A stretch of 64,000 bases of DNA, taken from Chrysomallon squamiferum (taxonomy: Eukaryota; Mollusca; Gastropoda; Neomphalida; Peltospiridae). Position 1 is the first letter of the stretch, and the number at the start of each line of letters is the position of its first letter. The DNA is taken from assembly GCA_012295275.1 (NCBI GenBank), contig CM022665.1:31426957-31490956 (forward strand), read 5' to 3'. Both the position numbers and the translations under genes were made by a program. The notes beneath the pieces are model-generated. The model was not told the DNA's origin and did not search any database. It saw only the letters and a list, made by a program, of their open reading frames with translations. Of this stretch, positions 26,479 to 40,200 are shown one piece after another.

Positions 26479-29400
26479 ATATAAAACTGGGAACATTAAC
26501 AATAAAACTTCCAAAGACACTATTTTCCCAATAGCTTTATTTTTTTTATTTTTTTGCCACTGTCATCTTTTTAACTGCAGAGGTCAAGTTAAAGAGGCTG
26601 TTTACCATGACAAATTGCATGTCTTCATCCACATTGTTGGTAGGTGGTGGCAGTTTCCTGTCTGCCCAGCTCTTCATTAGTTTTCAGAATAAACTCATGA
26701 AGAACCACTTCTTCTTTCTTCAGTTTGCGACAAAGCTTTAGTGCTTTTTCCAAATTTGCCTTCCCTTGAGTTACCTTCAAGGACAAAGGATTACAATAAT
26801 GCAGACTTAATTACAAAATGTCTATAAAATTAAAAATAAAAATGTAAATTTAAAAACAAAAATGTAAAATTATTTAAATTATATATATATATATATATTT
26901 TTAAACATTAAAACCATAATGACAAGAATATATAGCAATGTTTTAAAGCTGATAAATACTGTAATAGAGTGAAAGGTGATATTATTTAGTTTTGTCCCAC
27001 ATATATATGTATATATATATACATACACACATATATATACAGTATTGCAGGGCGTGCAAGCACTGATAATATTTTAAATAAACAACTGTTTCTCTTATAT
27101 ACAGTGACTGATTATAGTTGTGTTTTTAAAGATAGCATCTGCAACCTGTATTTATTGAAATCGGTTATAGAACTTACCTTGAAATATATAAATAAAAAAA
27201 ATAACTTTTTGTTATACTTAATCAGATATGCTAAATATATATATATATTTTTTAAATATACTTAAATGAAAAATCAAGTTTGAATAAATCCTTTCTGTTA
27301 CATCATCTGATCAAAAGTTTGTGTATACAAACAAATAAATAAATAAAATGTATAATGCTAATTTGTTGTATAAGAAATCATTTTTGTTTTTCCTAAAACT
27401 TATAAAAACAAAATTTCAGAATTAAAACTCTTTTTTGTTTATATATTTCAGGACTAACAAATCTGTTTTGTAACAAATAAAATTCAATATTAATCTGCAT
27501 TTCAAATTTAAATCTTTTCTTCTTTTTTTTTTTTTAAATCCAAAGTAAACAAAAAATGAAACAAAATTCTATTAACTTAGTTTATACCAGATATACTTAG
27601 TTTCTTCTCACCAGTGTGTAAGCAGACCTCATTTGATAACAGTAAAGTAAAGAAAAAAAAAGAGAGAAACTCTTACATCATTCAGCTGAATGTTTTGAGG
27701 CAACACAATCTTCAGATATCAGTTATGCACCATCAGTAACCTTTCTTTTTATTTTGTCTGGTGAAGTCACAGTTAGCAAAGTTTATTAAATATCCAAAGA
27801 TGATGGTGGCAATAAATTCCATTCAAAGAGTTTTAGAATCAAGAAAAAGAATAAAAAAAAATTTAAATAAAAAAAATGTATACTATGGCTAAAGCATATT
27901 AGTTCTTTATGTTTGCCCTACCCATCCCTCCCATGAACTGATGAAAAGCAGCAGAAATAAACTAACCAAATTGAGATGTATACTATATAATGTATTTCTT
28001 AATGACCTGATAATGTGATTTCTTATTCAAACACTTCAAAAAAAATCAAACAATTAAGATGTAAGTGTACATTTTCAGGTGGTTTCTTTCAGGAAGATGG
28101 CCAAACCTGTTGCCAGTTAAAAGCTCTGATTTTGTCCTTAAATCTGTAGCACTGCTTTGGTAGATAGATTTGATGCCAGTTCAAAATCTCCAACTTGAGC
28201 TTAAATCTAGCACATGTCAGGAAAAACCCAATACCAATTCAAAACCATATACCACATAGCAGACAAACCTGCTGCCAGCTTAAAACATTTTACCTGATGC
28301 TTAAATCTAGCTCCATGATGAGCAAAGATCTCAATCTAGTGTCTACATCCTTCTTCAAGCACAAAATAAACTACTGAATTCAAAAGAATGACCATCCAGA
28401 AAAACTAGTAATTGTGATTTATCCTTACAACAGTACAACTATTTCTAACTAGTGTAGAAGCCTTTCAAGCTGTTATTTAAAATATTTCTCAAATATTAGC
28501 TAAAATTTACTTACTGAATTAAGGACATCAAAAATTTCTTTTGAGAAATATAAAAAATTCTAACTACTACAAACTTTAACGTATAAATCACTTTAAAATT
28601 TAAAATAAAAACCTGCAAAAATCACAGCATATTTGTGAAATTGTAAAATTCATAATAAAAACTACTGCAAACATTCCACACATAAATCACTTCTAAATTC
28701 AAAAACATAAACTACTATAAAATTCACAACATAAACTACTGCAAAATTCATCAACATAAACTACTGCAAAATTCAACAAATTATTTCAAAATTCAGTGAC
28801 ATACAGATGAGGAGGAAAGCTCTAAATGTTGTTAGCAGAGCAGAAAGCAAGCATTAATAAGCAAAACCCTCAGAAAACAAGAATCAAACTCAAACAAGGG
28901 ATGGAACAAAACCATGCAGAATAAAATAATATCATGAACTTAAAAATAAAGACAAGAAAATCATCCATGTTTTCTGAAGGAAAAATACATTCATATTAGA
29001 CAGCCAATGTTAATAATATATACAATATACAAAATATATCAGTATAACCAGGGATTAGAATTTGAGCAGTTATGAGGAACAGTTTGCTCAAAGTTAAAAT
29101 ACATTTGAGTAAATATATCAGCAGTACAATCAGATATCTTTCACCCTTATAGAAATCATTTTGTATAGGACTGTCTTTATCAAATGCTGATTATTTTACA
29201 CAAAAAGTGAAATATTAATTAAATACTTATAATTATTTATAAATAATTTGAATTTCAGATTTAGTATGTGTTTTTTGTGTATGGAATATAAATAAAGGAT
29301 ATAACGTAGGTGAAATGTGCTGGAACTTTTTAAAATTCCAGTAAAGAATATTGATAACAATTAATTTAATTTTCACATATCCAATAAGATATTTATTATT

Positions 29401-32400
29401 TTATTTGAGTTGTTCTTAAAACTATATTCCACATTAAGAAAAAAAAAAAAAAATGTTTACAACCATTAAAATAATGATTTAAAATATTTAATATTCAGTA
29501 CTTTGGCTTTGGATGATCAAACAACAGTAGATATAAATAAGTACATTAATGACAAATAACAACAGAAAAAGTCCAAAAATAAAATTAACATTTTAACAAT
29601 ACATTGAATTATTGTGTCACTGTAATGAACACAGTTATAGTCATCTAATAAATATTAACAAGTTCTCTTAAATGACTGCACTTTTTCACATCAGATTAAA
29701 ATACACGATTATCAGAAGAACATGCCTGATGACAACATCAGCAACAACAACAATATATAAAATGACCAACAGAAGAGGAAGGAAAATGGATTTGGGAGAA
29801 TGAAAATACAAATAAATACAGGGGGAATGGAAAAAGATGCCACTGGTAATGTACGAGGCAGCACCAAGACAGCCAATGAGCGAGTACCTGTGCCCCCAGG
29901 TCGTTATATTGCTGTTTTATGGCATCCAGCTGTTTATTTAGCGTGTCAGGGAAGTCTACCTGTTTCTTTTCAACCACGTGACGGCCGGTTTTTATCACAT
30001 ACTCCACTTCCGGTTTCAGTTCGCTCATCGTCTTGTAAAATTTCTGGATAAAAATAAAATAAAATAAAATAAAAATAAAGATTAAAATAATTAAAGAATT
30101 CAAATTAGTATATGCTTTTGATTATTATTATATATGTTGTTATGATAATTATTTATTTTATTATTGTTATTACTGTATAATGTTTTACTCTTATCTTTAT
30201 ATATTTCATTACTGTTATTATTATACATTTTATTACTATTATTATATATATATTTTATTAATAATATCATAATAAATAGTGGTATTATTATTATTATATA
30301 TATATATCATCACTATCATTATTATTATTACTATTATTACCATGCAATGGTCATGTCGTTCCTGTATGATTTCCGTCTCTCTGCTGGTGATGTCCAGTAG
30401 ATGCAGTCTTTCCTGAATACTGTCCAGTTCTCTCTTCACATGGCTCATCTTTGGCTCGAAATCTGCTGGTCTCTGGAACTTGCGAAACTTCACCATAACC
30501 TCAGCGAAATGTTTCTGAATAAATTTGAAGGATATTTAGAATTGAAAAAAAATATTTAAATAAAAACATTCAGTGAAGTAATTAAGAAATAAACAGAATA
30601 GATTAAAAAATAAATGAATAATGATAATGTAAAAAAAATATATAAGAGTGTGTAATAATTTAATGAATAAATAAATTTAAAATAAATTAGTAGGAATGAA
30701 TTATAACAGAAAAGTTAAATGAATGAATGTCACAAAAAAGAAAGGAAAAAACAAAAATAATCAGAAGAGAAAGGAATGATAGAAAAACAATAAGAAATAG
30801 AAAACAAAAAATTCCATATAAATGAAATTAAAGAAACAAATTTATTACAGTAATTATATTATTCAATATTAATAAATTAATACTGAAGATACAGTATTAC
30901 TTTATATTTATACCTTTAACAGCTGTATCTGCTGCTCCAGTCTTGCACTGGCTTCAATTTTGCCCTGCAATTTGTACTCTTTAGCATGCTGTTCTAGTTC
31001 TTTTAACAAGTCTTCCTGTTGTTTGAATTCTTCTTTCAGAGACTACAGATAAATATAAGTTATTTCATATTCAACACTATTAAATAACACAAGTAGACTG
31101 AAGAATCTACAACAAGCATGTTTAGTTTTTATTTTATTTTTTGCGTAAAAAATTATTTGTTCCTGTTTATTATTATTATTTTAAATTAATCTTGACTCAG
31201 GTAATTTTTATAAAAAGAAATGTTTTTGCTGCACTAATTTTATATAATTTAGAGAACCTCTGATTAAAGTATAAAACATAATGTACTTTAATGTAGCTTT
31301 ATCTTTGGAGGTAGGCACAGAATTAATAATTAAAAATTTATACTGTAAGGACGACAATACATAATGATAATCTTGATACATTTAGGGATTTAATAAGTAG
31401 CAGACTAGTCCCCAATGCTTGATGATAAATCTTGCAATTATGATGTAAGCCAGAGTATAGACTCAATGATAAAACATAACAAACTCTGATTTTATGGTCA
31501 TTATTTCTTTTGTTACTTTTTTAATCTGAAAATGCTGTTTTATAGTAAAATAGTATACCTCATATTCTTGTGCAGGGGCATCTTCAGCTAACATGTCAGC
31601 ATCAAGTCGTGACTGCAGATGTTCAGTGATGTCTCCCATCCACTGAGACATGTCCAACATCTGTCTCTCTATTGTCTGAGCTTGCTGGATTGATTCTTCC
31701 AGGCGGACTACTTTATTCTTGGCCTGTCAGAATAATAATATGTACAATGACAATGATAACAACAATGATGATGATGATGATGATATTGACAATATTAAAA
31801 GCAATAATAGTATTTTGTTTAAGCATCATTTAAATATACCATCTGTCTGTTTTATATTACATTAAATAAAACCAAAATTGTTTTTATAGTTTTTGTATGT
31901 TTTTTTTTGTTGTTTTTTTGAACCTCTAGAGTTCTTTCAACTTGTTTTTAAAAATGAATTTAATCAATCACTGGATGTTTATTAAATTTTAAAAAAAAAA
32001 AAATGTATTCTCATTAAAATTAACATTCTCATTCTTACCTCAGCTTCTAAAGTTTCATGTTTTTTGTTCACTTCTTCCAAATCTTTTTTTACTGAGTCAA
32101 CAAGAATTGAGTTTGAAATTAGTTCATCAGCTAGCTCATTAATTCTCTGATGGTTATTTGGATCATGGTCTCGTTGGAGAGTTTCCATCTCCTAATTTAG
32201 GACAAAATAAATATTATTTTCTCAATTCAAACAAATAAATAATATTATTATTATTATTTGATGTCACAAACATTTTCAGAATTCTTAAAAGTGAAATAAC
32301 ATAAAATAGCAAACTCTAAAATAAATCTGAGATATATCTCTTTAAACCAGCTATTTTGTAAAAAACTGAACTTGAAGTATTCAATTCTTTAAAGCTCTTA

Positions 32401-32646
32401 AATTTCCAGTAGAATTTGTTTCTGTAATTCTTGAAAACATTAATATTTATAATTTATACTGAATAACAGAAAAAAAATCTTGCCCTTTTTCTGAAACTAA
32501 ATTAAAAACTCCCCTAAAAAAAAAAATAATAATAATTAAATAAATATTAATAATACTAGTAAAATAAATAAATAATAAATAAATAAATAAATTAGTAATA
32601 ACAATAATAATAATGATGATGATGATGATGATGATGATGATAATAA

Positions 32647-32701
<55 letters not shown>

Positions 32702-34435
32702 ACTCACATCCAGTTCTTCAGATATCTCTTCAGCATCTAAACTTTTCACTGAAGACTTTCTAACTTTTCTTTCAAGTGCAATAAGGTATCGTCTTTCTTT
32801 TTCAATTAATTCTGAAAATAAAAAAGATGATATTCAGCACTGGTGGTATAAACTGAAATGTCGTTTTCTCTTGGTGAAAATAAAAGAGAAAAAAAAAGGT
32901 TATTTCCCTTTACATTTTACCAACATTACTACTTTATGACAATCACTACGTTGACTTCTACTATATTTACTACCACTTTTATATTTTTAACTGTTTTTAA
33001 AACTTAATTAAAATAAGTTTAAATAATTTTATTTAATATATACATACACAGACACATACAAGAAGAAAAAGAAAAAAATAAGAAACACCTACAACTTTAA
33101 ATACATTTTATTTGTTCTCTTTACAATAATATAACATATATACCAAATCATAGAAACAGGTTTCACTATTACAACTTTTATTCAGAAGAAAAAAAAAAGG
33201 AAAACAGAAATTAGTTTGACGTGCATAAACATGGTGCTCATGAAAGTTATGATCTACCTTTGAATTCTTTCCACTGTAAGGAAGCATTTTCAAACAGCTG
33301 ATGGTAATTTTCAACTCGCTGTGCAATGTCACTCCACAATGAGTTCAGTTTCATCAGAGCTCGAGCTAATTCTTGAAGTGATCCGGATGGAGCATTATTC
33401 AACATTTCATTTGTCACTTCATTAGACTCGGTCACTTCAAACTCTCGCTCATTCACTTCTTTCTTTAATGTCTGATAGTATCATCATAAAAAAAGAAATA
33501 TAAAAAAAAAGTGAATAAGTATAAAATGAAAAAAACAACAAAAAAAATCTTAATTTCTTTCATTAATTGAAGAAAACAATATTATATGAACTAATATCAC
33601 ACAGAAGAGATAACTGATTTTTAATGTATTACAAAACTGAAGTGTGATATATATATATTTTTTAAATCTTCTGTATGAAAAACTGATTATAAGGTTGTAA
33701 TAATAAAATGAAATGAATAAAAATATTTAAAAATTATACAAACATATTATATAGAAATTATACAGAAAATAAATAAATAAATAAATAATACTTTCATCTA
33801 ATAACCCATAAATATTTAATTGTCTAAATAATTACATATTCACATCCTATTTCATTTTTCACCTCTAAGAATGCTCATGAGCTATTACTATTCAGAACAC
33901 AAAATAGGTAAAATATTTGATCCCATAACCAGCACTGCATAAAACTGGTTAAATATTTATACTACTACATCACAAAAGATTATACTACAAATGTCATCAC
34001 ATACCTTGAATTTCTTATTTTTCACAAGTAGATCATTGGTATTTTCTACAGAATAGTCTTTGTTTGACAGATCCACTTTAATCAACTCCAGCCATTTTGT
34101 AAGTGTGTCAATCTGATCGTAGACTTTGCGACTCTTCTCAAGAATCTGTGTCAGTCTTTGGTTCTGCTCCTCGGCAAGGACAACAACACGTTCCCACTTC
34201 TGATTCAATGATTTCACCTCACTGGCAATGCTGTCCTGCAGGCTGGCATCTCCCTCTTTCATCAATGATGCTGCCAGTGTGTTGATGCTGCTCACATTTT
34301 GTTTCAGTGTTTTTATATCTTCTAATACACCCTGCATTTTTTTTTAAAAGTAAAGGAAGATTTATTTGGCTGTTGTTCTTTTTTTAAAGATACTTATTGA
34401 TGTTATATTTTATTATTTTATTTCTTAAATATTTC

Positions 34436-34475
<40 letters not shown>

Positions 34476-37190
34476 ACAGTATACATAACATTATGGAAAA
34501 TGGAAAAGGGAAAACAATGACAAACATTTATGATTTGCAAATAATAATAATAACAATAGCAATAAAAATAACAGATTGCAGACTTACAGAACTTTCATGT
34601 AACTGAGCTTCCAGTGTTGGAATATCTCCACCTGCTGGATCTTCAGCATGCAGGAACACATCCATTTCATCCATCCAGCGGGTCAAACCCACCAGCTGAT
34701 TCTGCAAAGAATAAAATAAAATGAAAGTAAATCATTTACTTTGATGACACTCTGAAAACAAATCGGTCTTTGCTGAAGTCTTTGGACTTGATATTACATA
34801 GTACTGGATTTATAAAAGCATTCTTCATTTTATTTTCTTATCCTTTTCATTCATTTATTATTTTAATTAATGTAATTATTTGTATTGCTTAAATTTTTAA
34901 AATCATAATTTATTTCTTGTAACTCTTTTTGTTGCAGGATTTGAAATGTATTACAGAATTGCTTAAACTAACTGAGCTGATATATTTTGGCACCTGAACT
35001 TTATATCAAAGAGTTTTTCTAACCAGAGATCCACCCACGGGCCACTTGGGTGTTTTCACATTAAAGTAATTGACATGCTTTTCTCAGTTTCTGTTAATAC
35101 CACTGGTTATATTTATCTGAACATTGAAAAAAAATTATTTTGAGAAATTGATTTTTTGTTTTAAGTAGTTAAAAGAAATTTAAAGAGAGAAAGAAAGAAA
35201 GAAATAGTAAACTATTCTTAAACCTGATATTTTATGAATTTTTTTATTTTTTATTTTTTATTTTTTTTAAATAACAGACTGTTTAGCTAGCTTTATTTAA
35301 TATTAACCAGCCCAGTAATTTCTGGTACACACCTTAGGCTGTTAGGTGGATATGTATTTTATTTTTTGGCATCCTATTATAACATGCTGTTGTTTTAAAC
35401 TGAACAAATATAAATACTATTAACAAAAGAAAATATATTCTATTTTTAAATATATCTTACCTGATATTGTTTCATCTGACTAATACATCTCTCCAACTTG
35501 CCCAAGCGTTCACCAATTGCTGTTGAAACATCAGTCCAGCGGCCGTTGAGGTTTTTCAAATCCTTGCTCAGGTTGCTGGATTTTTCCTTGTCTTCAGTTT
35601 TCTGTACAAGATCCTGTCCAGTCTTGTTAATGTAATCCAAACTGCTCTGATGATCTTTGAGGTCTTGCTGTAATTCCTGACAAAGACACAAAATTTATTT
35701 TTAATTTTATATTCCCATTAATGAACAGATTTTATTTTATTTCTAGTTTAAAAGTTACTTTTAACCTCATTTTCCATTAATGAATAGAAATTATTTCATT
35801 CTCTTGCAGTTTCAACAATTATAAAAGTAACAGTTAAGAAGAAAAAATCTTTTTACGTTTGGTGATCCAAAAATGGAAATTGTTTTATTAATTTAGTTTT
35901 AACATTTAATGTACTGTTTTGTGTATGTCTATAATCAAATATAGTTCAGCTTAGCTCAATGAATTTTGAAAACAGTATCAAAACATTAAGTATGGAATGC
36001 TTACATTATTTCAATTCTAAACATACTCATATTGTATCACATAAAACAAAAAATAAATAAATAATAAATAAATTAAAAGGATGTTTATGACAATTCAGTA
36101 CATAGTATAAAATCCAAAATTGTCTGTAATATTAAACACTTGTAGTATTTTTGGAAAAAAGCTTGTTAAACACAATTTACATTTTTATAAAAATCTAGAT
36201 AAAAACATATTTACGGAACACAAAATTTCAAAAAGCATTGTATAAATAATCTGATTTCTTCTTCCAAAAACATTACAAGTGTAAACATCAAAAGAAAATT
36301 ATCCAACAGTTCTAGGATTTGAAAATAATTACTGGTATTGATATATATATGTTCTTTTCATGATTTTTTAAATAAAATGTATAATATTTAGTTCGGACAA
36401 AATAGCTATGTTAAAAATTTGTAACAGTTGATCTCATTTTGTTATTTTACCTTAGCTTTATTGTTTTTTAAAGAAAGAGAAATATTTTTAAAAATTTAAA
36501 CCTCAATAAATAAAATAAATAAATAAAAAAAATCCTTTAAGACAAATAAGGTTTTGTTGTTGTTATTGTTGCTGTTGTTTTTATACTCTATTTAAGAGTA
36601 ATTATTAGTTCAGTGATGTAAAAATAGTAATAACAAACATTACACTGTGAAATAAATTCTTAATTTTAATAAATCTAATAAGATTTATTAAATTCAATAA
36701 TCTCTCCTCACTCTGAAATCTGACTAATTTCTGTTATATTTATCCATCAAGCAATATTTAGATACTAAATAAATAAAAAAAGACACAAAAAAAAACAATA
36801 CACAAATAAATACAATTTTAAACATATAAACACACACACACACACACGCGCATGCACAAAATTACATACATGTATACATTCCATATGTTACATACACAGA
36901 TGTGTGCATTAACACATGCACAAATGCACATAACAAAACACATTCACGTAAGTATTCACCCGATATTGCTGCAACTGTTCCTCCATTGTGTCTACAGTTG
37001 TCATGGATATCTTTTCTGACTGCAAAATGCCCTCCATATCAGTGAGCCATCTGATAATTGCACTCATAGCTTCCAGGTAAGATTTGGAGGGTGCTTTTGC
37101 CAGAGCTTCACTAAGCAATCTATTCCTCTCCCCTACAAAATACAAAATGTTTTTTTTTTTTAAAAATATGCAACTTATCTCTATGTAAAA

Positions 37191-37233
<43 letters not shown>

Positions 37234-40200
37234 ATATTTAATAAAATAATAATAACAATAGAAAATACATTAACTGATTTCTTTCATTCTTCAACTTAGG
37301 AAACTTCAAAGACAAAATATCTCTGAAGCTAAGAGATTATTTTTCAAATTGGAAAAAAAATAACAATTTATTTTTGTGCTCAAAGTTTTTCATTTTATAA
37401 CAGTTTTTGTTTTCTGTTTTATAGGTACATGAAAACAGAGACAGATGGAAATGATGAACCAAGCAATTTAAGAAAAAAAATTAAAAGTTGTAACAGTAAG
37501 AAAAGTTTTGATTTTTACTGTTAGAAGTTTAAAAATATATATATATATATATATATTGGAATGAAAAAAATCACTTAAAAGAAAATTTTTATAATATACT
37601 AGGTCACAGTAACATTAACAAATGAAAAACAGTTTTAAACATTTACAAAACAGTACAGAAAGATTTTTTTATTTATTTAAATTTACTTTATTTTTTTTTA
37701 TAGTTGTTTAAATGCTAGATATTCAAAAAGAGGTTGTAATTTCTGTTAAATTCTTGGAAATGAAAGTGATTATTTAAACTATATGAAATCACAAGATGAA
37801 GACAATTTATACACACAGACATTTTTACACAAAAGACAAAAATAACATATTTTTATTCATGCAATTTATTATATCAAATAGAATATTCTGGTGAAATATC
37901 TTTCTACTTAACACATAAATAAAATGTATAAAAATACGAAAATGAAGTGAAAACTAATCACTGGAAGCATGATGGTGATAATGAGCAAATGAAGAAATCA
38001 AGTTGAACTGAACATGCAATATGGAATACATGCATGACATGATATTTGATAAAACTAAAATTTATATTCTTTCATCTACAATAATTACATTTAATTAGCA
38101 GATCCTTACCTACAGCTAAATATATATTTTTAAAATTTTAGTTGTTTTTGTTTTTATCATAACCATTTAGATAAATAGGGTTATTTATTAAATACAGATA
38201 ATAATTCTGCAATACCATTTAGTTATAATTATTTTTTGTTGGGTTTAATAACAATCAATGTAATTAATGAGATCAATTTTTAATTTAGTTTGTAAACTAC
38301 AATGAACTAATATAAATTTAAAAATCCCTGATAAAATCTGTAACATAGATGTTTAGAAAATGTTTTTGAAAATTGTTTAATTATTATTTTTAAAACATTA
38401 AATAATAATAATAATAATGTTATAGTTAAAAATTAAAACATTAATTAAATAACTTATTATATCTGTTTTTAAAATATACTGTATAAATAATAAATAAATA
38501 AATAAATATTATTCAATAATTTAAATTACACAATATTAACTTATATTTACTGATAATCATTCATTAAAAATTAAAAAATAAATATATATATATATATATA
38601 TATTTTTTTTTTAATTATAAAATGTTTAACATACAACACATATAGTATACATTAGATGAAATCTCTACAAATTATAAAAACATAAAACATTTACATTCAG
38701 TACTGAAAAATAATATATTATAATAGAGTGACAGACATATTATTACATATTATCTATTTTACTTACAATCCTCAGCATCTGTAATAAAGATTTCTTATAT
38801 AAACAATTTCTGGCAGAAACACGAAATAAGTGCTGAGGTGATTATCAAAATTTTAAATTAATAATAAATTAATTTATGTAAACTTATATATTTTATTTGC
38901 TTTAAATTTATTTAACTTCATTTTCAAGTTTTATTTAGTAATATTTACATCTAGGTAATTAATATAAAATGATAAAATATAAATATCACTCTCACAGTAG
39001 ACATGTTTAATGTATTTAATGTATTTTGATATTTTAATGTATTTACTTACTTATTTCATTTAATGTAAATATAATTTAATATATTAAATCAATATTAGAC
39101 TGATGAAAGAAGATGTCAGTTTTATATGAAGGTTAATGTATGGATGGGATTGCAAAAGACATACAAAATCGTACAGTATGTATCATACTGCAACAAAAAG
39201 GATACATGTAATACACACCAGATATGCAACATAAATATTATATAAAATAAGTATATTGCGACATAAATATTATATAAAATAAGTATATTGTGACATAAAT
39301 ATTATATAAAATAAGTATATTGTGATATAATTATTATATAAAATAAGTATATTGTGACCTTGAGCATCAATTTGTTTAAAAACATTATCAAAATTTTAAA
39401 AAGTGTATATGTAAACTGCATATATAATAATAAAAACAAATTACTTAGTCATTAATTTTTTTCTTATTATCAGTTTACATTAAAAATATACATTAAAAAC
39501 TATAACAATGATTCTCTGCAAAGAAAGGTTTTTGAAAATATGTCATGATAAATAAAATCTGTAACTAACCCATTTTCTGTAAAGTATTCATCCATCTAAT
39601 ATTGAAAGTCTCCAAGTCTTTTATGACTTTTTCTGGTCCATGAAGATGTTTCACAATTATTTCCCCTTGTCGTCTAAGACTGTCTACTCTGTCTTCATGG
39701 GATTTCATAGCTTTTAATTTCACCTTCAGAAAATTAAATTTTAAAATAAATTTTAATAAAATAACTGAAACATTAGTCTTTTAATGTAAATAAAAGATTT
39801 TCTTTATATTAAGATATATATAGTCGTATTTGTGCAAAGAGATTTTCTGTGTGAAGAGACATTATTAATGAATTTTAACTTCATATGCGAAAATAAATTT
39901 AATATTAGATATGAAAAAAAAATATGAAATAAAATGAAAAAACAAAACAAAAATAAAAATAATAATAATAACTATTTCTTTAATGTAAATACTAGACATA
40001 TTGGCACAGATAAACTCAGGGATTTGTTTTAAGAGAATTTCTATTGAAATGAACATTATTATTTAGCTTCATATATTAAAATAAATACATCTAGATACAG
40101 ATAACAGAAATTGTATTTCTTTGAAATCTAAATCCATTGCATTTAACACAACAAAATGAAACAAAATAAAACAGATCAAAGAAAAAAGAAAAAGAAAAAA

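Larger units (their letters stand above)
26775..29887 (-). other. 3.1 kb intron with two small tandem arrays
   Basis: AT-rich with TA runs near 26880, 27000-27030 and 27236. Contains a 60-bp degenerate array (28100-28340) and a 25-bp array (28640-28795). No coding exon seen. Confidence 0.8.
37133..39569 (-). other. 2.4 kb intron
   Basis: Very AT-rich. Holds a (TAAA)n run (37187-37235), TA runs near 37535 and 38582-38602 and a 32-bp tandem repeat (39225-39358). No exon-like sequence. Confidence 0.8.
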
